5,546 bases of DNA from the NCBI GenBank assembly GCA_013153105.1, contig JAADFC010000037.1:1-5546 (forward strand), given 5' to 3'. This document shows, in pieces, positions 1-5,525 of the stretch. The position numbers were made by a program, and so were the translations under genes. The DNA comes from Thermoproteota archaeon (GTDB lineage Archaea > Thermoproteota > Thermoprotei_A > Sulfolobales > Pyrodictiaceae). Each line of letters opens with the position of its first letter. Position 1 is the first letter of the stretch. The notes beneath the pieces are model-generated. The model was not told the origin of the DNA, did no database searches, and was given only the letters and a program-made list of their open reading frames with translations.

Positions 1-198
1 GCCCTCGTGTTCTACGGTGTCGCCCAGACGGTTAGGAGCTTCGCAAAGGCCAAAAGGCTGTGGGACATCGTGAGCGGGCTGGAGCTGCTGGAGCTGCGGT
101 GCTGGGCCTCCAAGCTCTCCGAGGGGTACCGGCGGAGGGGCCGCCTCGGCATGTACCGGCCCGCGAGGGCCTTCAGGGTGCTGTACGGCCTAGCCTGA
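1..198 (+). CDS. C-terminal fragment of an unrecognised basic protein (5' end outside the window)
   Basis: The frame is open from base 1 and closes at TGA 196-198, giving 65 codons. A GTG at 7-9 could be a start, but no ribosome site can be seen and the frame continues to the window edge, so this is most likely the tail of a longer gene. The tail is rich in Arg, Leu and aromatic residues, with helix-like stretches such as LWDIVSGLELLEL and a basic end (GYRRRGRLGMYRPARAF). I recognise no family. Its stop lies 7 bp before the helicase start and overlaps that gene's ribosome site, so the two are probably co-transcribed and functionally linked. SNF2-DUF3883 helicases in archaea often follow DNA methylase or large ATPase genes, so the missing 5' part could be one of those; nothing in these 65 residues proves it. 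Confidence 0.6.
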   Translation, partial: ALVFYGVAQTVRSFAKAKRLWDIVSGLELLELRCWASKLSEGYRRRGRLGMYRPARAFRVLYGLA

Positions 199-201
199 GG
201 G
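196..201 (+). promoter_or_regulatory. Ribosome binding site of the helicase gene, overlapping the upstream stop codon
   Basis: TGAGGG contains the stop codon of the upstream gene and a GAGG-type Shine-Dalgarno core. It sits 4 nt before ATG 206 and 10 nt before ATG 212. Either start is possible (MVMRV or MRV). The overlap implies translational coupling. Confidence 0.5.
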
Positions 202-205
202 CTGG

Positions 206-3200
206 ATGGTCATGAGGGTCTCGGCGGACGCAGCCTCGGTGGCCTATACTGTCCTCCGCACGCTCCTACGGTGGCACCCGGTGTACATCTACGCGCTCCG
301 CGTCGGCTCGAGGCCCTACGTGCCGCTGCTGCACCAGGTTCTCCTGCTCCACGACGCCGCCCTCCGCCCCGCGCCGCGGCTGCTAATAGGCGACGAGGTA
401 GGACTCGGCAAGACGGCTGAGGCTATAATGGTCCTCCGGCTGCTGGAGTCCAGGCTCCGCCTGGAGGGGCGGGAGCCGCGCATACTCATACTCGTCCCCC
501 GCATCCTCGTCGACCAGTGGGTGGGCGAGCTTACACGCGCGGGAGTCGAGCCTGAACGGATACACGTGGTGGCCGGGGGAGGCGACGTCGCCGCCTACCA
601 GGCCCAGGGGTGGCCCCCCGGCTACTATGTGGCGAGCATCCACCTCCTCCGCCGCAGAGACCACACGGAGGCCGTGGCACCCGTCCCATGGGACGCCGTC
701 GTGGTCGATGAGGCGCACAACGTCGGCGTGGGCCCCAGCTTCAGGAGCCCGAACCGCTCCTACATCCTGGTCCACAGGTTGACCCGTGAGCCGGGGCGGG
801 TGGTGCTCCTCCTCTCCGCGACTCCCCACCGCGGCGTCGCCAGGGACTACCTGGCCAGACTGATGCTGCTCGTGCCGAGCGTCGATATGCGGGGCGTGGA
901 GCAGGCCTCGACGGTCCTGGACGACAGGGAGTTCTACAGCAGCACCCACGGCACGCTCGTCTACAGGAGGACCAAGGAGCTTGTAAACGCACTCGAGGGC
1001 AGCGAGGTGTTCAAGCCAGCCCACATGCTGGCCCTCCTGGTCCCCGCGAGCCCGGAGGAGAGGCAGTTCGAGCAGATACTCACCGGGCTCCTGAAGAGGA
1101 AGATAGAGGAGTGGGGCGAGGACATCTGGAGCCAGGGTAACCCGAAGGGGCTGCTGCTGGCGCTGATAAGGAAGCGGGCGGGCAGCAGCGTCTACGCGGC
1201 GAGGCGCACCCTCGAGGCTATACTGAGGGGCCTCGCTGTCCGGGCGCGCGGCGTCGAGCCGGAGCGCCTGAGGAGGCTCGGCGAGGTGCTCGCGGCTAGC
1301 TTCGACGAACTCGAAGACGAGCCTGAGGCGCTCATAGAGGAGGCCCTGGAGGCGCTGCCCCCCGGCATCTTCACGGAGCGCGACATAGAGGAGCTTAGGA
1401 CCCTCGTAAGCGTCGCGGCATCCATTGAGGCGAAGGGCGAGTCCAAGCTCGAGGCCCTGACAGCCCTCATAGATGCATGGGTGTCCAAGGGTAGGAGGGT
1501 GGTGGTCTTCAGCGAGTACAGGGACACCGTCGAGTACATAGTGCCCCGCCTGAGGGAGAAGGGGCTGCGCGTCGAATGCGTAAGCGGCGCGTCCACCGGC
1601 GACTGCTCGAGGGAGAGGATAGAGGCGGTCAAGAGACGCCTCGAGGTCGGCGACGTAGACGTGGTGGTCGCCACCGACGTGGCCTCGGAGGGCCTCAACC
1701 TGCAGGCCGCGAGCGTGCTCGTAAACTACGACGCGCCCTGGAGCCCCGTCAAGCTCGAGCAGCGGATAGGCAGGGTCTGGAGGCTGGGGCAGCGGCACGA
1801 GGTCTACATATACACCCTCTTCCGCGACACACCCGCCGACCTGGCCCTCGTCGAGAAGCTCTACACCAAGATACTAGCCATACAAAAGGCCATGGGCACG
1901 GCGAGGCCGATGATAGGCTCCAGAGCCGAAGTATACGCCGAAGGCAGGATACTCAGCGTGGACCGCCTCTACCGCGGCGGCGCGCCGGGAGCCTCGGGCG
2001 CGGTAGCCGAGGCGCTGGGAGCCAACGGCGAGGTGGCCATAGCGAGGGCGCTGATAGAAGGCAGGCTGGACGAGGTCGCAGAGGCTATACTGGAAAAGAT
2101 AAACAGGCTGCGCCACGAGCTGGAGTCGAAGAACGTCTACCCCCGCACCCTCCACCCCGAACTGCTCCGGAGACGGGCGAGGGAGCAGCTAGGCGTACAC
2201 GACAGCCTCGAGAAGCTGCTGACAGAGCAGGCGAGACGGCTACGCCGCCTCACCCGAGGCGAGCCCCCCAGAAGCATGTGGGACGCCGTGCTAGCCATAC
2301 GCAGCGCCCTCGCACACCTACACGAAGCAAGCCAGGGCAGGACAGCCTCAGGAACATACCAGAGCCCCGCCGTGGAAGGCAAGCTAGCCATATTCCAGGC
2401 GAGAATACGCGCCGGCGAGAAGATAATCTACGAGGAGCCCATCGGAGTCTGCATAAAACCCGGCTCCCGCCCCCAGCTGCTGACCGGCCCCGCACTCCTC
2501 GACAAGCTCATAGAGCTGCTCGAGAAAGGCGCGGCGAGAGCAAGGCAGGCAAAGAGCCTCGGCATCCGCGAGAAGATACACGCCAGGACAGCCGTGAGGA
2601 GACACCTCGAAGACCGCCTAAGACCGGTAGCCACGGGCCTACAGAGGCTAGAGGAGATACTCCGGCAGCGGGGCATAAGAGCGGAGCTCCTCACAGAAGA
2701 GCCCACAGTAGACCCTGGAGACCCCATACTAGTCATCGAGCCGGGCCCTGCGCCTCCGCCCATCCAGCAGCAGCCCGAGGAGGCAGCCAGAGAAGCCGCA
2801 GAGACGCCGGAGACGGTGGTAGAGGAGCCCGAGACGCTAGAGGACCGCCTCCGCATAGAGAGGATTGCACTCCAGCTAGTCATGCGCTACGAGCTAGACC
2901 AAGGCCGCCTCCCACGCGACGTCCACGAGGAGAAAAGCTACGACATCGAGTCGAGGGACCCCGAGACAAACGAGGTGCTGAGATACATAGAGGTGAAAGC
3001 CCACACCGGCTACAGCGGACACATAGAGCTAACCGAGCGGGAATACATATTCGCAAGACAACACCGCGACAAATACTGGCTCTACCTGGTCGTAGGCCTA
3101 GGCACCGGCAGACCCAAGATAATAACCATACACGACCCCATAGGCAAGCTAGACCTCAAACCAGTACGCAAAAGGATAATGGAGCTACGCGAAGAGACCC

Positions 3201-3238
3201 GCTACGTAGCAGAAGTAGACCTCTCATCACTCTCCTGA
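206..3238 (+). CDS. SNF2-family superfamily 2 ATPase/helicase with C-terminal DUF3883-like domain (probable defence helicase)
   Basis: This is a 1010-residue cytoplasmic ATP-driven DNA translocase of the SNF2/RapA-HepA type. Motifs are in order: Walker A GDEVGLGKT (62-70), Ia ILVPRILVDQW (95-105), DEAH (168-171), SAT (204-206), IV VVVFSEYRD (432-440), V ATDVASEGLNLQ (489-500), VI QRIGRVWRLGQ (519-529). A helical insertion of about 220 residues separates SAT from motif IV, as is usual for this group. A helical region (600-830) follows, then a Pro/Glu-rich linker (about 835-878), then a DUF3883-like domain (about 880-990) with YDIES (D913) and YIEVKA (E929, K931). That D...ExK pattern resembles PD-(D/E)XK nucleases, and nuclease activity is inferred only. 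Related helicases include DrmD of DISARM and archaeal methylase-linked helicases. No motif is broken. It is the second gene of an operon and overlaps the convergent small ORF by 37 bp. Start 206 is used; 212 is an alternative. Confidence 0.93.
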   Translation: MVMRVSADAASVAYTVLRTLLRWHPVYIYALRVGSRPYVPLLHQVLLLHDAALRPAPRLLIGDEVGLGKTAEAIMVLRLLESRLRLEGREPRILILVPRILVDQWVGELTRAGVEPERIHVVAGGGDVAAYQAQGWPPGYYVASIHLLRRRDHTEAVAPVPWDAVVVDEAHNVGVGPSFRSPNRSYILVHRLTREPGRVVLLLSATPHRGVARDYLARLMLLVPSVDMRGVEQASTVLDDREFYSSTHGTLVYRRTKELVNALEGSEVFKPAHMLALLVPASPEERQFEQILTGLLKRKIEEWGEDIWSQGNPKGLLLALIRKRAGSSVYAARRTLEAILRGLAVRARGVEPERLRRLGEVLAASFDELEDEPEALIEEALEALPPGIFTERDIEELRTLVSVAASIEAKGESKLEALTALIDAWVSKGRRVVVFSEYRDTVEYIVPRLREKGLRVECVSGASTGDCSRERIEAVKRRLEVGDVDVVVATDVASEGLNLQAASVLVNYDAPWSPVKLEQRIGRVWRLGQRHEVYIYTLFRDTPADLALVEKLYTKILAIQKAMGTARPMIGSRAEVYAEGRILSVDRLYRGGAPGASGAVAEALGANGEVAIARALIEGRLDEVAEAILEKINRLRHELESKNVYPRTLHPELLRRRAREQLGVHDSLEKLLTEQARRLRRLTRGEPPRSMWDAVLAIRSALAHLHEASQGRTASGTYQSPAVEGKLAIFQARIRAGEKIIYEEPIGVCIKPGSRPQLLTGPALLDKLIELLEKGAARARQAKSLGIREKIHARTAVRRHLEDRLRPVATGLQRLEEILRQRGIRAELLTEEPTVDPGDPILVIEPGPAPPPIQQQPEEAAREAAETPETVVEEPETLEDRLRIERIALQLVMRYELDQGRLPRDVHEEKSYDIESRDPETNEVLRYIEVKAHTGYSGHIELTEREYIFARQHRDKYWLYLVVGLGTGRPKIITIHDPIGKLDLKPVRKRIMELREETRYVAEVDLSSLS

Positions 3239-3414
3239 CACCCACCCTTCCCACAGGAAACCAGCACCTCAACCTCAAACACTTCATAGCCATCCCCAGC
3301 ACCCTCAACCCCATACGCAACCATCTCAACACCATTAACCCTCAACACAAGCCTACCAGGCTTCAACCGCCTCCCCAAACCCCGGACACCACCCAACCCA
3401 GCCCACACACCCAC
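3202..3414 (-). CDS. Small hypothetical beta-rich protein, about 70 residues, convergent with the helicase gene
   Basis: I recognise no family. GTG at 3414-3412 begins VGVWAGLGGVRGL and the frame ends at TAG 3204-3202. An AGGGGGT stretch 9 nt upstream is a plausible ribosome site, so I prefer this start over the in-frame GTG at 3456. Coding support: third-codon bases are G35 T31 C3 A1, first positions are G-rich, and this matches the 5' part of cmr4. About nine minus-strand stop triplets in 3239-3414 all fall outside this frame. The core (GRLVLRVNGVEMVAYGVEG, then a YEVFEVEVLVS stretch) suggests alternating beta strands, followed by CGKGGC, a possible metal or disulfide site, and a polar tail. 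The last 12 codons overlap the helicase 3' end on the other strand. It could instead be a remnant of a longer gene, or an accident of the extreme C-skew here. Confidence 0.5.
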   Translation of the reverse strand: MGVWAGLGGVRGLGRRLKPGRLVLRVNGVEMVAYGVEGAGDGYEVFEVEVLVSCGKGGCQESDERSTSAT

Positions 3415-3520
3415 CCGCAGCTGACCCCCTGCTAGGCACGTCGCTAGCCGTAACACCTATCACTAGATACCAGCTCTAGCCGCTGCACTTAACCCGTAAC
3501 ATCTCGGCTAACACCGAAGT

Positions 3521-3532
3521 CAAAATATTAAT
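3521..3532 (-). promoter_or_regulatory. Weak candidate TATA box for the small minus-strand gene
   Basis: Read on the minus strand this is ATTAATATTTTG, preceded by GTAAG that could act as a BRE. A start site about 25 nt downstream (near 3500) would leave a leader of about 45 nt to GTG 3456 or about 85 nt to GTG 3414. The match is loose and the leader is long for a crenarchaeon. Confidence 0.25.
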
Positions 3533-3610
3533 CTTACAGCTATCAACCATAGGATTATGAAACACATCCATATCCTACACTGTGCGAAACCACTCACATA
3601 TGCGTCTATC

Positions 3611-3641
3611 GTTGTGACAACTGTAAGTTGAAGAACACAAC
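3611..3641. repeat. Nested and overlapping inverted repeats; possible operator upstream of the Cys-rich gene
   Basis: Two short palindromes overlap: GTTGTgACAAC (3611-3621) and CAACTgtaAGTTG (3618-3630). In addition GTTGTG (3611-3616) pairs with CACAAC (3636-3641) around the second one. The block ends about 16 bp upstream of the TATA-like box at 3657. That position suits an archaeal regulator site (activator, or upstream-bound repressor), or the block could fold as a hairpin if transcribed. The dyads are visible; the regulatory role is inferred. Confidence 0.4.
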
Positions 3642-3656
3642 CCTAAGAGGCAACAG

Positions 3657-3665
3657 TTAAATATA
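3657..3665 (+). promoter_or_regulatory. Archaeal TATA-like box of the Cys-rich gene
   Basis: TTAAATATA is the best TATA match in the window. Its centre (about 3661) predicts a transcription start near 3685-3688. That gives either a leaderless transcript starting at GTG 3685 or a leader of about 15-18 nt before ATG 3703. It is the only good promoter seen upstream of cmr4. Confidence 0.55.
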
Positions 3666-3688
3666 GCTTACAGAGCAGAATAGGGTGC

Positions 3689-3693
3689 GGTGG
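3689..3693 (+). promoter_or_regulatory. GGTGG ribosome site supporting the ATG at 3703
   Basis: GGTGG lies 9 nt before ATG 3703 and resembles the GGTG half of the archaeal Shine-Dalgarno consensus. It favours ATG 3703 over GTG 3685, although the predicted transcription start near 3685 would also allow leaderless translation from that GTG. Confidence 0.35.
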
Positions 3694-3702
3694 CTACTCG
3701 CC

Positions 3703-4488
3703 ATGCCAAACGATTGCAGCAACTGTGTCTGCCCCGAAGAACTTAGAAAAATCGAAAAAATAATAGACGTAGCTGAGGGACATGAAGAAACCACCTCTGT
3801 CGAATACACTAACGTTCTCAACGCGCTCAAAGAGGCACTTGTCTCCCTAGTTGATGAACGCAACCGGGAGCTAGCCATGTTTGTCGTAGACTGCGTGTTC
3901 AAGTGCACAGAAGGCAGGTTAAATGAATGTCCTACAAGCCCAAACTACAATAACGTCATTAACGCTATAAGGAATGCCTGTCAAGCCGCGAGGTCGTCCG
4001 CGGGAGACCGTGCGTTCACTAGTTCCCTTCTGAGCAACTTGAAGAGGCTCACGCGCGACCAGAACATAAGGAACACCCTGAGGAACGTCTCCTGGCTGCT
4101 TGACACTTGCTATGACGACTCGCGTGCGGAGCGCTTACTCGATGCACTCGAAAGAATACAGAGCCGGTTACCGGACAACCGGTCGAGATGCGGAGCACTA
4201 CTGATGCTTGCCGCTGCATACTGTAAAATGATAAAGGATCCTTCCAGCATCGAAAGAGTCGAATGGTATCCCTACCTGCTGCGAGGCGTTGCGCTAGCAG
4301 GGACACGTGGCAGGGAGAGGCCTATTCTGCCTGTCTGCCCCGGCCGGGGCGACCTTGCAGCGCTAGCATACTACATAGCTACGAGGTGCCGGGGGGTAGA
4401 CGCTATCAATGTCAATGTTCCGGAATTACTCAATAGACTGCTCACGCCGAGTGAAGCTGGTGATACCGGCGACAGGCGGGAGGAGTAG
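3703..4488 (+). CDS. Unrecognised cysteine-rich all-helical protein upstream of cmr4
   Basis: 261 residues from ATG 3703, or 267 if GTG 3685 is used. I recognise no family. There are 12 cysteines: C5, C8 and C10 form a CxxCxC at the N-terminus, C64 and C68 are four apart, and the rest are scattered (76, 93, 136, 163, 174, 212, 229). This would suit disulfides, as in some crenarchaeal cytosols, or a metal site. The sequence reads as amphipathic helices with no signal peptide or membrane span. A motif recurs: YTNVLNALKEA (35-45) and YNNVINAIRNA (82-92), with weaker matches SSLLSNLKRL (107-116) and RLLDALERI (144-152), suggesting an alpha-hairpin repeat of about 40-47 residues. The tail is polar (about 249-261). 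The 5' half is AT-richer (about 40-47% GC in sampled lines) than the helicase (up to about 72%). It has its own promoter and lies 103 bp before cmr4 on the same strand. It may be a type III accessory protein, a very diverged small subunit (Cmr5/Csm2-like), or an unrelated insertion. Confidence 0.8.
   Translation: MPNDCSNCVCPEELRKIEKIIDVAEGHEETTSVEYTNVLNALKEALVSLVDERNRELAMFVVDCVFKCTEGRLNECPTSPNYNNVINAIRNACQAARSSAGDRAFTSSLLSNLKRLTRDQNIRNTLRNVSWLLDTCYDDSRAERLLDALERIQSRLPDNRSRCGALLMLAAAYCKMIKDPSSIERVEWYPYLLRGVALAGTRGRERPILPVCPGRGDLAALAYYIATRCRGVDAINVNVPELLNRLLTPSEAGDTGDRREE
4337..4350. repeat. Perfect 14-bp palindrome inside the Cys-rich gene
   Basis: GCCCCGGCCGGGGC is a perfect palindrome encoding part of CPGRGD. 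A second small dyad in the same gene, CCGGTT (4164-4169) with AACCGG (4177-4182), has a 7-nt loop. Both lie in coding sequence, so chance or codon constraint is as likely as function. Confidence 0.6.
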
Positions 4489-4591
4489 CGCGGCTAGAGC
4501 AGTGAGCTTCCACAGCTGCTCATAGGCTATCTGTTTTCCGTCGATGCTCCGGTAGGAACTATTGGGCCGTTGCTAGTGGGGTGCTGCTGGC
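4489..4591 (+). other. Spacer between the Cys-rich gene and cmr4
   Basis: 103 bp without a clear TATA box. It contains a short imperfect dyad, GAGCAG (4497-4502) with CTGCTC (4516-4521), and a TTTT at 4534-4537 that is too short to call a terminator. Absence of a promoter favours read-through from the Cys-rich gene into cmr4, but a weak promoter cannot be excluded. Confidence 0.4.
4578..4583 (+). promoter_or_regulatory. Ribosome binding site that fixes the TTG start of cmr4
   Basis: GGGGTG sits 8 nt before TTG 4592. An in-frame TAG at 4574-4576 rules out any earlier start, and the distance from TTG to the conserved TPLH motif equals that in characterised Cmr4 proteins. Confidence 0.6.
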
Positions 4592-5518
4592 TTGGAGCGG
4601 TGTGTGTTCTTCCTTGCTGGTGCCTTGACGCCGTTGCATGTTGGTGTTGGGCGTAGCCCTGGTGTTGTCGATCTTCCGGTTGCTAGGGATGGGTTTGGGC
4701 TGCCGTTCCTGCCTGCTTCAGCGGTTAAGGGCTCCCTGAAGAGTCTCTGCATCCGCGGCTGTGTTGATGATAGGCAGGGTGTTGAGTGTAGGAAGTGTCT
4801 GGGGGCGTTCGGCTGGGATCTTCGTGTCGAGGATGTGGGTGATGAGAGTTATGCTAGCCCGTTAGTGTTTACTGATGGGGTTCTCCTCTTCTATCCGGTG
4901 CGTGTCGAAGCCAGGGAGGGGGATAGTGTTGTTACGCGGTTCGCCTATGCTACTAGCGTGATGCAGCTGGCGCAGGTGGCCGGCATACTCGAGGCGTGCG
5001 CTGTGGCCCACGGGGATGTGGGGGTGGGGGAGCTGCTTGTCAGCCTCCGTGACGCGCGTGAAGTCACTGGCGAGGTTGAGTTCGTGAACAACATTCCCGT
5101 GGGCGGCGTGGGGATGCGCTACCTGAGCGCCGAGAGGCTGGGGGAGCTGGGGGAGCTTGTTGGGGGGCTCGGGCGGCTGCATAGGCTCCTCCTCTCGGGT
5201 GGTGTCTACGTGTTTGAGGACCATGAGCTGTTCCGGGAGGTTGTTGAGGCTGGGATACTGAGGCAGGCGAGGGTCCGGCTGGAGCCTGCCACGAAGACTG
5301 TGGCTGAGGGCGCCCTGTGGACGGAGGAGTATACGAGTCAGGGTGCGGTGTACGCGTTCGCCGTGTTCGCGAGGAGGGTTGGGCACCGGAGGGCGCTGCC
5401 GCCCGACGAGGCTGTCGGCTATCTGCGTCGTCTCGTCGGGGAGCGTGACGGGATCGTCGTGCTCGGTGGTAAGGAGACCATAGGCCGGGGGCTCCTGAAG
5501 CTCGTGGAGGCGAGGTGA
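4592..5518 (+). CDS. cmr4: Type III-B CRISPR-Cas effector subunit Cmr4 (Cas7-like RAMP)
   Basis: 308 residues, full length for Cmr4 (usually about 290-300). Several copies form the helical backbone that holds crRNA and cut target RNA at 6-nt intervals. The N-terminus carries TPLHVGVG and GVVDLPVAR: H16 and D27 align with H15 and the catalytic D26 of Pyrococcus furiosus Cmr4, so RNA cleavage is probably intact. Next come the RAMP signature LPASAVKGSLK (40-50) and LVFTDGVLLFYPVR (91-104), matching the Cmr4 core. EEYTSQGAVYAF (245-256) and the glycine-rich LGGKETIGRGLL (291-302) close the fold. C53, C57, C66 and C69 (CxxxC-x8-CxxC, before AFG) look like a zinc site of the kind seen in Csm3-type Cas7 proteins. 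GVVDLP and the C-terminus favour Cmr4 over Csm3. Start is TTG. The stop overlaps the next gene's ribosome site, as in a cmr operon. Early codons end in G or T. Confidence 0.93.
   Translation: MERCVFFLAGALTPLHVGVGRSPGVVDLPVARDGFGLPFLPASAVKGSLKSLCIRGCVDDRQGVECRKCLGAFGWDLRVEDVGDESYASPLVFTDGVLLFYPVRVEAREGDSVVTRFAYATSVMQLAQVAGILEACAVAHGDVGVGELLVSLRDAREVTGEVEFVNNIPVGGVGMRYLSAERLGELGELVGGLGRLHRLLLSGGVYVFEDHELFREVVEAGILRQARVRLEPATKTVAEGALWTEEYTSQGAVYAFAVFARRVGHRRALPPDEAVGYLRRLVGERDGIVVLGGKETIGRGLLKLVEAR
5512..5518 (+). promoter_or_regulatory. Strong ribosome binding site overlapping the cmr4 stop codon
   Basis: GAGGTGA is a full-length match to the archaeal Shine-Dalgarno consensus and includes the cmr4 stop TGA. 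It lies 7 nt before GTG 5526, implying coupled translation of the next gene. The GTG at 5515-5517 overlaps the stop as GTGA and is a rival start, with GGAGG at 5506-5510. Confidence 0.55.
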
Positions 5519-5525
5519 GGCGGGG

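Larger units (their letters stand above)
3415..3702. other. Intergenic divergent control region, AT-richer than its flanks
   Basis: About 288 bp without a convincing gene, lying between the minus-strand small ORF and the plus-strand Cys-rich gene. It holds a TATA-like box for the plus-strand gene, a weaker candidate for the minus-strand gene, overlapping inverted repeats around 3611-3641, and three copies of CTTACAG (3533-3539, inverted at 3621-3627, and 3667-3673). I saw no tRNA, no C/D-box pair and no CRISPR repeat-spacer periodicity. If the small ORF starts at GTG 3456, the region shortens to 3457-3702. Confidence 0.6.

Noticed and set aside
383..1798. Long minus-strand frame opposite the helicase N-terminal half
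   Set aside because: It is a mirror of high-GC coding sequence; composition is biased and no motif is recognisable.
3239..3420. Low-complexity C-rich stretch, possibly a structural element or simple repeat
   Set aside because: There is no periodic repeat unit, and the skew is explained at least as well by a G/T-ending minus-strand gene.
1576..3435. Long plus-strand frame, over 600 codons, overlapping the helicase gene in another frame
   Set aside because: The product is dominated by Arg, Pro, His and Gly with no domain, and stays open because C/A-rich, T-poor DNA has few stop codons. The helicase frame has all its motifs.
3415..3684. Possible CRISPR array or leader near the cmr gene
   Set aside because: No repeat of 24-37 bp recurs at regular spacing; only the 7-base CTTACAG repeats.
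4489..4591. Terminator or small RNA in the spacer before cmr4
   Set aside because: There is only a 6-bp imperfect dyad and a TTTT run; no longer poly-T tract or stable fold is visible.
4862..5386. Minus-strand frame of about 174 codons opposite cmr4
   Set aside because: It lies wholly inside a well-supported gene; the product is His/Pro/Arg-rich without a motif.
4592..5518. Csm3 (type III-A) rather than Cmr4
   Set aside because: The four cysteines are Csm3-like, but GVVDLPVAR, the LLFYPVR stretch and the GGKETIGRGL end fit Cmr4 better.
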